A stretch of 64,000 bases of DNA from DASSBR01 sp035701285 (GTDB lineage Bacteria; Pseudomonadota; Gammaproteobacteria; Natronospirales; DASSBR01): positions 1 to 64,000 of the forward strand of contig DASSNT010000006.1 in the NCBI GenBank assembly GCA_035701285.1, in the 5' to 3' direction. A program made the position numbers and the translations under genes. Each line of letters begins with the position of its first letter. The stretch's first letter is position 1. Below the pieces are notes generated by a model. That model was not told the DNA's origin. It saw only the letters and a list, made by a program, of their open reading frames with translations, and did not search any database. Of this stretch, positions 17,275 to 26,115 are shown one piece after another.

Positions 17275-18450
17275 TCAGGCAAAGGCTGAACCGGGGGCGA
17301 GATCTTCGAAAAGATCTTCGTAACCCGCCAGCCGTTCGTCGTATTCCTGGCGCCATTGCATAAAGCTTTGCGCACTTTCCGCCCAGTTCAGCACCGGCTC
17401 GTAGCCCAGATCGCGACGCGCGTTCTCGATGGAATAGCTGAATTGAACAAGCTGCCTGGACGTCAGCCCTATGTCGACCGGGGGATGAAGATCGGCCTTC
17501 GAAACACGAATCGTTCCTTCTATCGACCGACGCAACTGGTTTTCGACACCGGCGGGTAGCTTCGCGACCAGCCCGCGAACGCCCTTGTCGGCTCGGGCAA
17601 GCAACGGATCGCCGCGCAGCGCCTCACGAACATCGCTGGAGACCATATGCTTGAGGCTCTTGAACACCGAGGTCCGCGGTTGCACTTTTTTCGTGACCAG
17701 CCTGAGCCATTCCTCGTCCACCGGGACAGTGTCGAAAGTGCGGCCGCTGAGATGTTCCAGCTTATTGACCAGCTCCGCCCAGGAAGGCGCTACTCCGTCA
17801 TTGATGAAGTAGCGGGAGCGCCGCACCATCTTGACCTGAAGGGACCGTACGATGGCCTCGCACAAATTGTCCACGTCCACTGCACTGAATGGCCGCCGGC
17901 CTCCGTCTACAAAGCCGAGCTGCCCCGTGCACAGCGCGCTCCACATTTCTTCCATGAACTTCGAGGCGTGACCGGTAATATTCGGCGGGCAAAGAATGAT
18001 CGTTTCCATGCCTTTGCGGCCCGCTTCGATAACTTTCTCGTCCTGGTCCCATTTCAACCGGCCGTAGCCTGGCGCCGGTCTGGCGGGCGCATCTTCGGTA
18101 AGCTCGGCAACATCGTGGTCGCGGCCATAAACGGTAGAGCTGCTGAGATGAATCAGCCGCCTGATGCCGGCTTCGCGGCTACAGGCGATGATATTGTCAA
18201 GCCCCTCCAGCATGACTTGCGGATTACCACGGCTGCAATTCACGACATGGCTGCAGCCGTCGAGCGCCTGCTTGAGCGTATCGGGATCCAGCAGATCGAC
18301 GAATGTCAGCGGCTCGAGCGTGCGCGCCAGGTTCCATACATGGCCGCTCGAATGGACAAGCGCCTTTGCGGAAACGCCTTCCATATTTTTCAGGCGATCA
18401 TAAAGCCGCCCGCCGACCAGCCCCGACGCGCCAATTACTGCAACTTTCAT
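17275..18450 (-). CDS. NAD-dependent epimerase/dehydratase (extended SDR)
   Basis: A 391-residue extended short-chain dehydrogenase. The Rossmann motif GASGLVGG is at residues 7-14. LSSSTVYG and YGRLK supply the catalytic Ser-Tyr-Lys set, though the order is typical of atypical extended SDRs. A C-terminal arm of about 120 residues follows. It likely epimerises, oxidises or reduces a nucleotide-linked sugar. It overlaps the Gfo/Idh oxidoreductase by four bases (ATGA) and precedes the PSD gene by one base, so it is embedded in the cassette 15382-21311. Exact sugar unknown. Confidence 0.82.
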   Translation of the reverse strand: MKVAVIGASGLVGGRLYDRLKNMEGVSAKALVHSSGHVWNLARTLEPLTFVDLLDPDTLKQALDGCSHVVNCSRGNPQVMLEGLDNIIACSREAGIRRLIHLSSSTVYGRDHDVAELTEDAPARPAPGYGRLKWDQDEKVIEAGRKGMETIILCPPNITGHASKFMEEMWSALCTGQLGFVDGGRRPFSAVDVDNLCEAIVRSLQVKMVRRSRYFINDGVAPSWAELVNKLEHLSGRTFDTVPVDEEWLRLVTKKVQPRTSVFKSLKHMVSSDVREALRGDPLLARADKGVRGLVAKLPAGVENQLRRSIEGTIRVSKADLHPPVDIGLTSRQLVQFSYSIENARRDLGYEPVLNWAESAQSFMQWRQEYDERLAGYEDLFEDLAPGSAFA

Positions 18451-19481
18451 AACGCCACCTCCTCACGCAGCGGTTCCTGTTCCGGCTCAACCAGGGGCTG
18501 TCTCTTTGAGTACAGGCTTTCGATCAGACGGAGCGACGCCAGGCCCTCATCAACGGGCACTTCCGGATCCTTCCCTTGCCGACAAGCGCGGACGAAGTTC
18601 AGCAGTTGCCGCTGGAATCTGTCCAGGCCGCTGAGGGCACCGTCATCCACACCTTCCGGCTTGATTATCAGGTGGTGACCGGCGTGATCGGACAGCACCG
18701 GCCATGAGTCTTCCTCTTCGCCGAAGTAGACGTGTCCCTTCGCAGTATCGAGAACCATGCCGCCGGGCAGATCGCGTGTTTTGGAAAAGCGCAGCACGGC
18801 GCTGGTTGCACCATCCTGTCGATCGAACCTGAATTTCATGATGGCGTTGGCTTCCGGCCCGCCTTCAGAATCGTCGAAGTACTGGGAGTCGGCAGGCATG
18901 CCGAACCAGTGCAGCATCCTGTCCAGAAAATGCGTCGCCGTAATCATGACGACGCCGCCGCCCGCAGTATCCTTTCCGGTGTTGTAGGCGCTGAGGGGCG
19001 ACCAGCCACCGCGGGTGCCGGACTGGAACACGAATCGGTTGATGTGACCGAAATAGCCGTCCCTGATGAGCTGCCCCATGAAAAGAATATTGTCCTGAAA
19101 GCGACTGCAATAGCCGACGCCGGCGGGAATGCCGGTTTTTGCGGCTGCCGCCGCGATCGTTTCGCCTTGCGCGACCGTAGCCGCAATCGGCTTTTCGATC
19201 AGCACCGGAATGCCGGCTTCGAGTAATTTTACGGCTGCCTCGGCATGCAGATGATTCGGAGTAGCGATGAGCGCGCCGTCCACCTTTCCGACAACATCCT
19301 CGGTTGCGGCAGTCACGTACGGATTCAGCCCATAATCGTCGGCCACCGCGCGAGTGCGTTCGAGCGCCGGGTCGACCAGCGCGCTGACCTCCACGCCAGG
19401 CAAGCTTAACGCCGCCGGAAGATGGCATTGCTGTGCTACTTTCCCCGCGCCGACCAGCGCAAGCCTGAATTTCCTTTCCAT
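18447..19481 (-). CDS. Gfo/Idh/MocA family oxidoreductase
   Basis: A 344-residue NAD(P)-dependent oxidoreductase. The N-terminal Rossmann block is LALVGAGKVAQQCHLPA, ATPNHLHAE follows, and IEKPIA carries the family Glu-Lys-Pro. The C-terminal alpha/beta domain has GGGVVMITATHFLD with the His used in catalysis by relatives. Members oxidise or reduce sugars, often at C3 or C4 of UDP-sugars. I prefer the ATG at 19481 to the one at 19487, because AGGGA lies directly against the first but six bases before the second. It is coupled to the SDR gene downstream, so the two may act in sequence on one sugar. Confidence 0.85.
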   Translation of the reverse strand: MERKFRLALVGAGKVAQQCHLPAALSLPGVEVSALVDPALERTRAVADDYGLNPYVTAATEDVVGKVDGALIATPNHLHAEAAVKLLEAGIPVLIEKPIAATVAQGETIAAAAAKTGIPAGVGYCSRFQDNILFMGQLIRDGYFGHINRFVFQSGTRGGWSPLSAYNTGKDTAGGGVVMITATHFLDRMLHWFGMPADSQYFDDSEGGPEANAIMKFRFDRQDGATSAVLRFSKTRDLPGGMVLDTAKGHVYFGEEEDSWPVLSDHAGHHLIIKPEGVDDGALSGLDRFQRQLLNFVRACRQGKDPEVPVDEGLASLRLIESLYSKRQPLVEPEQEPLREEVAL

Positions 19482-19490
19482 GGCCATTCC

Positions 19491-21311
19491 CTATTGGATA
19501 CGAGTCAAAAAATCCTTTCTCGAGGCGAGCACGCCCCGCAACGCCGATACCTCGTTGGCGTAAGTTTCCGCGGATGCAATCGCTTTATCGAATTCCACGA
19601 GCTGATGGACCCGGTTTGCTTTGCAAACCTCCCACTGAACCCGACTCTCGCCAAAGCGCGCGCCCAGCAGGAGCGCGGCAAGAAACCGGGCTTTCTGAAC
19701 GGGTTGAACCCGCCAGCGGCCGATGCCGGACGGAACCAGAAATACCTTTCGCAGCAGTTGCCTTTCTTCCTGCCGCTCGATCGGCGGTAGCTGGCACGTG
19801 TAGCGCCCGTCAAGTTCCGATCTGGCCGCGTGAGACGTCGGTATGCCCGCAAAATTATGCTTGAAGCCGTCCGTCAACCTGCCCTGCAGACCGGTTCCGA
19901 TCTTTTCGCGCGGATGCAAACTGAGAGCGTGGCGCAGCACGCGCCTGTCCAGATACGGGCACAGGCTCTCCATCGTAAACGTTTGATAGGCATGCGTCGC
20001 AAGCGAGATCTTGCGGCGGGTCCTTTGCCTGATAACGAACGATGTGAATCGGTTAGGCGTATCGTTCTCGCGTAAAAGGCTAAGGCAACGTTCCTTAAGC
20101 CTGTCATTTTGCATCGACGGCAGCAGTCCGTTGTTCCCGGGAGGAACGAAGTCGCGCAAAAATGCATCGTCGCCATTCTGCTCCAGATATCCAGCCTCCA
20201 CGCGCAACGCGGCTAGGGCGACGTCCCCGCCTATTCCATCGAAGTTGATCTTGCCGGCGGGCTCGAGCGCCAACGCAAGCGTAGTGCAGAACAAATGATC
20301 GTCGGACTGAAAATCGGTAATGAGATTCCGGCACCGCCTGACCAGCGCCTGGTCTTCGGCCGTGCGCGGATACACCCGCCAGCCCGGCAAACCGGCCCAC
20401 CGGCACAAATCGGCGACGATACCGCTCTCGTATTCCGCGCCGTCCGGTTTGACTTCGGGAACCGTAAAGACTTCGGGGCGTATGCCGGCATCCAGCAGCC
20501 AGGCAAGAATTCGTCGACTGTCGTCGCCGGCGGACAACGTCAGCATCGTCTGTTGCTTACTGTCGTAAAGCGCTGTCAACCTGCGCATCGCGTCCGAGAA
20601 CAGGCTGCGCTGCTCCTCTAGGAAATCGGTCAGGCGATACGGTTTGATGTCCACTGAATCCAGGAAGTTTTCATACTTCGTGGACTGGTGACGCCTCGTG
20701 GAGAAACGGATGATCTCGGCCTCGGCAAAACGCCATGCACCTTCGATCTGGGTGTGATCGCCCAGTGGATGACCGAATGCCAGCCTCTCTTCCCACGCCG
20801 CGTACTCAGGCTTGGGATCATCCTGGCAGACAATAATTCCTTTCAGGTCGGAGGCCAGCACATAACCGCCCGGAATGCTGGACCAGTGCAGCGGGCGCAT
20901 GCCAAGCTTGTCGACGCCCGCTTCCAGTACTTCATCGGCGGCATTCCAGCGGATATAGGCAAATACGCCGTCCGCTTCATTCAGCTTTCCGGCACTTTTC
21001 GCGGCAAGATCTGTAAACAGCCCGGTCGCCGAGTCGCTGCCCTCCGGCTGCCATTCGGCAGGTGATGAACCGCCCGGCAGGTAGTAGCCGCACATCACGC
21101 CTTGCCATGCACCGCGGGCGATGGGTTGACTGCAATAGTTAAGCGGATCGGGACCGACGCGAATCAAGTAACACAATGATTCGGGCCCCGTGAAGGTATG
21201 CTCCTCGACTGGCGCGTCGGCCAGCGTCACCACGTCGCGCAGCCGGGCCTTCAGCCCGTCGAATCGGGCGGCATGCCTGCGCTCCATGATCAGCGCTGCT
21301 AACTTGGCCAT
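19491..21311 (-). CDS. degenerate asparagine-synthetase-like protein
   Basis: A 606-residue protein with the AsnB two-domain layout but key residues changed. Residues 110-165 still follow the class-II glutaminase fold (GVFAYIRW, VDKLGMRPLHW, LASDLKGI), yet the essential N-terminal Cys is absent. The PP-loop reads TLSAGDDSRRIL (about 258-269) in place of SGG-x-DS. It may be an adenylating amide ligase using another nitrogen donor, or a regulatory relative. It is the first gene of the five-gene cassette. Upstream of its ATG lie a short palindrome and a 201-base spacer. Confidence 0.68.
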   Translation of the reverse strand: MAKLAALIMERRHAARFDGLKARLRDVVTLADAPVEEHTFTGPESLCYLIRVGPDPLNYCSQPIARGAWQGVMCGYYLPGGSSPAEWQPEGSDSATGLFTDLAAKSAGKLNEADGVFAYIRWNAADEVLEAGVDKLGMRPLHWSSIPGGYVLASDLKGIIVCQDDPKPEYAAWEERLAFGHPLGDHTQIEGAWRFAEAEIIRFSTRRHQSTKYENFLDSVDIKPYRLTDFLEEQRSLFSDAMRRLTALYDSKQQTMLTLSAGDDSRRILAWLLDAGIRPEVFTVPEVKPDGAEYESGIVADLCRWAGLPGWRVYPRTAEDQALVRRCRNLITDFQSDDHLFCTTLALALEPAGKINFDGIGGDVALAALRVEAGYLEQNGDDAFLRDFVPPGNNGLLPSMQNDRLKERCLSLLRENDTPNRFTSFVIRQRTRRKISLATHAYQTFTMESLCPYLDRRVLRHALSLHPREKIGTGLQGRLTDGFKHNFAGIPTSHAARSELDGRYTCQLPPIERQEERQLLRKVFLVPSGIGRWRVQPVQKARFLAALLLGARFGESRVQWEVCKANRVHQLVEFDKAIASAETYANEVSALRGVLASRKDFLTRIQ

Positions 21312-21372
21312 GACCGGCTAAGACCTTACTCGGCCGGAGTTGCGCAATGCCCGGAGCTGGTTCTATCGAGGT

Positions 21373-21385
21373 ATGAAATTTTCAT
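21373..21385. promoter_or_regulatory. 13-base palindrome upstream of the 21311 cassette
   Basis: The sequence reads ATGAAATTTTCAT, a self-complementary motif about 60 bases before the ATG at 21311. It is in the only sizeable spacer of this part of the locus and could be an operator. No regulator gene is adjacent. It may also be chance in a locally AT-rich stretch. Confidence 0.25.
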
Positions 21386-21466
21386 CGCCTGTCCCTGGCT
21401 GCTTATTTATGTTCCGGCTATCTTAGCATGCCGGTAGCTATTTTCCGAGTTGGAATGTTACGCCTT

Positions 21467-21498
21467 AGGACTCCGCCGCACCATCGCGGCGGAGTCCT
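21467..21498 (-). terminator. strong hairpin after the methyltransferase gene
   Basis: A 13-base-pair perfect stem, with left arm AGGACTCCGCCGC at 21467-21479, a six-base loop, and right arm at 21486-21498. It lies just past the stop of the gene at 21513, the end of the long XrtA operon. There is no following T-run in either direction, so it may be an mRNA 3'-end stabiliser or a Rho-associated pause rather than a classic intrinsic terminator. Confidence 0.5.
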
Positions 21499-21512
21499 GT
21501 TGCTTCCAGCAC

Positions 21513-22727
21513 TCAGGCGACGGCGGGGGCCCCTGCAGCGACCTCGGCTTCCGCTGCGTCCGCTTTCACCGGCTTCGGCTCCAATTCCACTGTCCTCGTG
21601 GCTGTCTTGACGCCGACGAACGCAACCATATGCCGCGCTTCGTTCGCCAGCGTGGTGTCATGAACTTCCTCAATGCCCATATCCGTAAAGAAGCGGCGGA
21701 TTTCTTCCGGACGATAACGGAACTGGTAACGCGGACTATAGTTGTCAAACAGGCTGAGCGCACGCTCGCGGCGCGTGCATTTTGCCAGCATAGGCCGCTC
21801 TCCGCGCAGTGCCGCGACAACGTGCACAAGCGCGGTATGCACCGGCACGCCGCATACGCACAAGGCCCAGAGCAGGCGTGTCGGGATGCGGGTCGTCACC
21901 GAGCGGATCAGGATGTTCGGTATGCCTACCCAGGCCTCGCGCTTGCGGTAAACCTGCACATATACCCGTCCATCCGGGCGCGTGGCATCGAACAGCGACC
22001 GGAATGCACGGCGTGGATCGGGCGTGTGATGAATGACACCGGAGGAATGCACGAAATCGAAAACCGCTGGCGCCAGCGGCGGCTGCAGCAGGTCGCCCTG
22101 AACATAATGAACGAACGGTGCATAGCCCCCGGCGAATTTCTCCCGGCTCGCCTGCGCCCTGCCGACAGCATCGGTGAAATCCAGCCCCACTGTTTCGACC
22201 GCGTAGGCACCGGTGATTGCGGCGGTGAGTGCGCCGTGCCCGCAGCCGGCATCGAGCAGGACCCTCCCCGGCAGCGCCTCCTCGGTCAGCGCCATGCTGT
22301 AAAGGAATTCACGTTCGCGAAGTTTCAGATCCTTGAACCAGGTGCGGTCCTCGAACTGGTAATTGCTCCATTGCCGCCCGAAACTTTCGGGGCTGCGTTC
22401 ATCGGATAGCCGAGACGCATTTTGGCCGGTGGACGCGGCGGCGCTGTGACGGGCAAAGAAATCCGAGTAAACGCTCGCCGCATCGGCAATCAGCCGCGGA
22501 ACGCCATCAATGATGGGATAGAGATGGCCGTCTTTTTTACTGACGAGAACCCCTTCCAGAACTTCCTCGCCATACAGCCGTTCGGTTGTTGATTTGTCAG
22601 CGGATTCGCCGAGAACCAGCGCACATCGGCCAGGATCCAGTTTTTCGGTGCGGCTTTTGAATACCGCCAGATCCAGTTCGCTGCCATCGATGGGACACCG
22701 AATGATGTCCAGTAGCCTCCTTTTCAT
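21513..22727 (-). CDS. SAM-dependent methyltransferase with Trm112-like N-terminus
   Basis: A 404-residue protein. The first 60 residues (RCPIDGSEL ... KDGHLYPIIDGVPRLI) look like a Trm112/zinc-ribbon-like module often fused to methyltransferases. From about residue 130 there is a class I Rossmann methyltransferase with LLDAGCGHG as the SAM-binding loop, and HSSGVIHHTPDP further on. It probably methylates a sugar of the polymer or its lipid-linked precursor. The ATG at 22727 has GGAGG about six to eight bases upstream; a longer open frame lacks such a site. It sits 113 bases after the AsnB gene, with a possible promoter in between. Confidence 0.83.
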   Translation of the reverse strand: MKRRLLDIIRCPIDGSELDLAVFKSRTEKLDPGRCALVLGESADKSTTERLYGEEVLEGVLVSKKDGHLYPIIDGVPRLIADAASVYSDFFARHSAAASTGQNASRLSDERSPESFGRQWSNYQFEDRTWFKDLKLREREFLYSMALTEEALPGRVLLDAGCGHGALTAAITGAYAVETVGLDFTDAVGRAQASREKFAGGYAPFVHYVQGDLLQPPLAPAVFDFVHSSGVIHHTPDPRRAFRSLFDATRPDGRVYVQVYRKREAWVGIPNILIRSVTTRIPTRLLWALCVCGVPVHTALVHVVAALRGERPMLAKCTRRERALSLFDNYSPRYQFRYRPEEIRRFFTDMGIEEVHDTTLANEARHMVAFVGVKTATRTVELEPKPVKADAAEAEVAAGAPAVA

Positions 22728-22786
22728 AACGCCCCTCCTTCCTTGGTTTCGGCCACGTCGGCCCCTAGGGGGTTTCAGTACCTTAC

Positions 22787-22815
22787 CTAGTACCATGCCG
22801 GAGAATATAAGTCAA
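22787..22815 (-). promoter_or_regulatory. possible sigma-70 promoter for the methyltransferase gene
   Basis: On the minus strand TTGACT (22815-22810) is followed after 17 bases by TACTAG (22792-22787). The first box matches well, the second poorly. The distance to the ATG at 22727 is about 55 bases. This could give the methyltransferase its own transcript apart from the upstream operon. Confidence 0.3.
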
Positions 22816-22840
22816 ATAGTTTTGGAGACCCTTTTACGAT

Positions 22841-24874
22841 TCATACTGTAGTGGCGGTCGCCGGGATCTCGTTCTCGCGGCGTTGCAGCAGCGACTCCCG
22901 TTGCGGCGCGTGCTCAATCCATGCCTGAAACATCAGTACGTTCCAGAGCGGGTATTGCCAGTTGCGCGTTCCGTTCAGATGCTCGCGCCATTGGCGGCGA
23001 ATCAGCTCCGGGTTGAAGAATCCCTGGTTCGCCAGCTTGCGCGCATCGAGAAGATCTTCGGCCCAATCGCGCAGATCGCTCTTGAGCCAGCGGCCGACCG
23101 GTACGTCGAAACCCATCTTCGGGCGCTCGATGAGCTGCTTCGGCACATAGCGGTACAACACCTGGCGCAACAGCCATTTGCCTTTGCCGTCGCGAACCTT
23201 GAAGCGCAATGGCAGGCGCCACGCAAAATCGATGACATCCGGATCAAGCAGCGGACAGCGGACTTCGAGGCTGACGGCCATGCTGGCGCGGTCCACCTTC
23301 GTGAGAATGTTCTCGGGCAAATAAGTCACGCAGTCGAGCTGCATCATGCGCTCGATAAAGTCGCGCACCGGCGGACGGCCAGTCGAATCTGTCAGCGGCG
23401 TGACCGGTTCGGAAGCCGACTTCACGGCCGCGGCGGGATCGCGCCATTGCGAGAACAGGTCCCGGTAAATCGCGACTGGATCATCGTGCTCCAGAAGCGG
23501 CGCCACCTTGTGCATCTTATCGCCCGGCGACACTTTCAATGCACCCGGCACCAGCGGCCCGACGACCTGGAACAACCGATCCCAACGCTCCGCCGGAATC
23601 CCCTGGATCATCGCGCCTGCCAGTCGCCGTCCTGAAGCCGGCAGCATGCCTAACGCTCGAACGAGCTTGTTCGCGAACAGATAGCGCGTGTAGCCGGCGA
23701 ACAATTCGTCGCCGCCATCCCCGGAAAGCGCCACTGTCACGCTTTCGCGTGCGAGCCGCGACACCAGATAGGTCGGCACCTGAGATACGTCGGCAAGCGG
23801 CTCGTCGTAAATCTGCGGCAGGTCCGGAATCAGCTCCATCGCCTCATCGGCACTCACGTACATTTCGGTGTGACTTGTACCGAGATGCGCCGCCACCTGC
23901 CCCGCGTACACCGCTTCGTTGTAATCGGGCTCGTGAAAGCCCATCGAAAACGTCTTGACCGGCGAAGACGAGGCTGCCTGCATCAGTGCCGTCACTATCG
24001 TGGAATCGATACCGCCCGACAGCAGCGCCCCCAGCGGGACGTCTGCGACGAGTCGCTCGCGCACCGTTTTTTCCAGGCACGCTTGCAACTGATCGGCGGC
24101 GTCTGCATCGTCGCCTTCGAATTCGTCTTCCACGCCTTTGCGCACGGCATCTTCAAATGTCCAGAAGCGCCGGCTGTATTGCGTCAATGCGTTCAAATCG
24201 CGACGCTGCTTCAACGCCGCGAGAGGCAACGTCAGCACTTCCGCCTGCCGCAGTTTGAAGATGCCGTCATGAATACTGTACGGCGCCGGGATGTAGTTGT
24301 GGCGAAGCAGAAGCGTCAGCGCGTCGCGGTTGATCGGCGCCTGGAAATCCGGCAGCGCCCGAATCGCTTTCAGCTCCGATGCGAAGGCAAAATAGCCGTT
24401 GACCCAGCCGTAGTAGACCGGCTTCTTGCCGACCCGGTCGCGCGCCAGCGACAACTCGCGCCGTTCCGCGTCCCATAACGCCAGGCCGATCATGCCGTTC
24501 GCGCGGCGCAGCGCGGTCGTCAGACCCCATTCTTGGATAGCCGCGAGCAGTACTTCGGTATCCGAATGGCCCCGAAACCCGTGGCCACGCTTCGCCAGTT
24601 CCGACTTCAGATCCCGGAAGTTGTAGATCTCGCCATTGAAAATCAGCTGGTAGCGGCCGCTGGCGGAGCGCATCGGCTGATGCCCTTCCTGTGACAAATC
24701 CAGAATCGACAAGCGGCGGAAACCGAGCGCGACTTGCGTCTCCGCATCCACGAAGGCCCCGGCATCATCAGGCCCGCGATGCACCAGCCGGTCGGACATA
24801 CGCCCGACCAGCGCCGCCAGATCCGGCTCGGTCTGTCGCGACTGCAGGCCGACAAATCCGGCGATGCCGCACAT
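22841..24874 (-). CDS. asnB: asparagine synthase (glutamine-hydrolysing) family amidotransferase
   Basis: A 677-residue complete AsnB. The N-terminus is MCGIAGFVG, so the glutaminase nucleophile Cys2 is present. RGPDD, FNGEIYNF and SDTEVLL form the glutamine site. The synthetase half has the PP-loop SGGIDS at 286-291. It is somewhat longer than typical AsnB (about 550-650). In sugar loci such proteins often amidate a uronic acid carboxyl instead of making asparagine; both are possible. The ATG at 24874 shares a base with the stop of the upstream glycosyltransferase (TGATG). A longer open frame upstream lies inside that gene and was ignored. Confidence 0.87.
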   Translation of the reverse strand: MCGIAGFVGLQSRQTEPDLAALVGRMSDRLVHRGPDDAGAFVDAETQVALGFRRLSILDLSQEGHQPMRSASGRYQLIFNGEIYNFRDLKSELAKRGHGFRGHSDTEVLLAAIQEWGLTTALRRANGMIGLALWDAERRELSLARDRVGKKPVYYGWVNGYFAFASELKAIRALPDFQAPINRDALTLLLRHNYIPAPYSIHDGIFKLRQAEVLTLPLAALKQRRDLNALTQYSRRFWTFEDAVRKGVEDEFEGDDADAADQLQACLEKTVRERLVADVPLGALLSGGIDSTIVTALMQAASSSPVKTFSMGFHEPDYNEAVYAGQVAAHLGTSHTEMYVSADEAMELIPDLPQIYDEPLADVSQVPTYLVSRLARESVTVALSGDGGDELFAGYTRYLFANKLVRALGMLPASGRRLAGAMIQGIPAERWDRLFQVVGPLVPGALKVSPGDKMHKVAPLLEHDDPVAIYRDLFSQWRDPAAAVKSASEPVTPLTDSTGRPPVRDFIERMMQLDCVTYLPENILTKVDRASMAVSLEVRCPLLDPDVIDFAWRLPLRFKVRDGKGKWLLRQVLYRYVPKQLIERPKMGFDVPVGRWLKSDLRDWAEDLLDARKLANQGFFNPELIRRQWREHLNGTRNWQYPLWNVLMFQAWIEHAPQRESLLQRRENEIPATATTV

Positions 24875-26115
24875 CAGCAGTTCCTCGCGGCAGTCGTCAT
24901 CGGCCGCCTGCCATCGGCCAGATGGCCGCCATCGCTCAGCGCACGCCTGAACAGTGCAATCTGCCCCTGCGTGGTGGCGTCCCAACCCAGTGTCTCGGCG
25001 AAACGGCGCGTGTCCTGGCGATCCGGGTAGCGATCGAACAGCGTTTTGATCGCATCGACGACCGCCTCGGGCGAGCGGTCCTTCATCAGAACGCCCGCCT
25101 CGGGTACCGTCATGATCTCCGGGATGCCGCCGGCCGACGTCGCGACGACAGGCGTGCCGCAAGCGAGCGATTCCAGCATGACATTGGGCATGCCCTCGCG
25201 ATCGGTCGCCAGCACCAGCGCATCCGCCGCGCCGTACCAGTTTCGCAGTTGCGCCTGCGGCACGTTACCGACGAATTTCACCCGGTCCGCAAGGCCGAGG
25301 TCTTCGACCTGCCGGTGGAGTTCGTCCACCATGCCGCCCGCCTCCGTGCCGCGTTCGCCGATAATAACGAGGTCGAATTCAGGCAACGCTTTCAGCGCCG
25401 CCACCGCCAGATGGTGGCCCTTGCGCTCGATGAGATGGCCGACCGATACGAGCGTTCGGCGCGTCAGACCAAACGCCTGCCTGACGGCGGCTCGATCGAC
25501 AGGCCTGAAGAATCGGGTATCGACGCCGTTGCGCAACGTTGTCACCCGTTCACGCGGCACGCCGATTGCGCCCAGGCGTCGCTTCAAGTCTTCCGAAACC
25601 GTGACGATGCCGGCAGCCTTTGCGGCTGCATCCAGCATCATGCGCCGCGGCAATCGATAACGGGGGAAATACATCACGTCGTCGCCGCGACACGTCACCA
25701 TTACCGGCTTCCTGAGCGCCTGCCCCAGCCAGACAGCGGCGACACCATCCGGATAGAAGTAATGCGCGTCGATCACGTCAAAGTCGTAGCCGCCCGCAAT
25801 GATGTCGCGCAAAACGCTGTGCATCGCGCGCGCCAGCAGCTTGGGCGTGAAACTCATGCCCACCTTGGGAATGGATGGAAAGCGCGGATGAAGCACGGGA
25901 ATGTCGTGACGCACTTCCGATCGCGGCACCGCCGCATACCTGCCGTACCGCCCGAACGCCGCGGCCTTGAACGGAAACCACGGCACCGGCGCGACAACGC
26001 GTGCCGTCACCTCGCCGCTCTCTACCAGTTTGCGTAACCGCTGTTCTACGAATATGCCGTGGCGAGGCTCGTATTGGTTCGGGTAAAGCAGCGAAAACGT
26101 GAGAATTTTCAGCAT
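24874..26115 (-). CDS. GT4 family glycosyltransferase
   Basis: A 413-residue GT-B glycosyltransferase with LLYPNQYEPRHGIFVEQ at the N-terminus, as seen in enzymes of WcaC/teichuronic-acid type. HYFYPDG follows, then LVSVGHLIERKGHHLAV and REGMPNVMLESLACGTPVV containing the E-x7-E motif. It overlaps the sulfotransferase upstream by seven bases and the AsnB downstream by one, so this trio is co-translated. Donor unknown. Confidence 0.88.
   Translation of the reverse strand: MLKILTFSLLYPNQYEPRHGIFVEQRLRKLVESGEVTARVVAPVPWFPFKAAAFGRYGRYAAVPRSEVRHDIPVLHPRFPSIPKVGMSFTPKLLARAMHSVLRDIIAGGYDFDVIDAHYFYPDGVAAVWLGQALRKPVMVTCRGDDVMYFPRYRLPRRMMLDAAAKAAGIVTVSEDLKRRLGAIGVPRERVTTLRNGVDTRFFRPVDRAAVRQAFGLTRRTLVSVGHLIERKGHHLAVAALKALPEFDLVIIGERGTEAGGMVDELHRQVEDLGLADRVKFVGNVPQAQLRNWYGAADALVLATDREGMPNVMLESLACGTPVVATSAGGIPEIMTVPEAGVLMKDRSPEAVVDAIKTLFDRYPDRQDTRRFAETLGWDATTQGQIALFRRALSDGGHLADGRRPMTTAARNC

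Noticed and set aside
24875..25162. N-terminal extension of the AsnB protein by 96 residues
   Set aside because: The extension lies in the glycosyltransferase gene in another frame, and the glutaminase needs Cys right after the initiator Met, which fits only the start at 24874.
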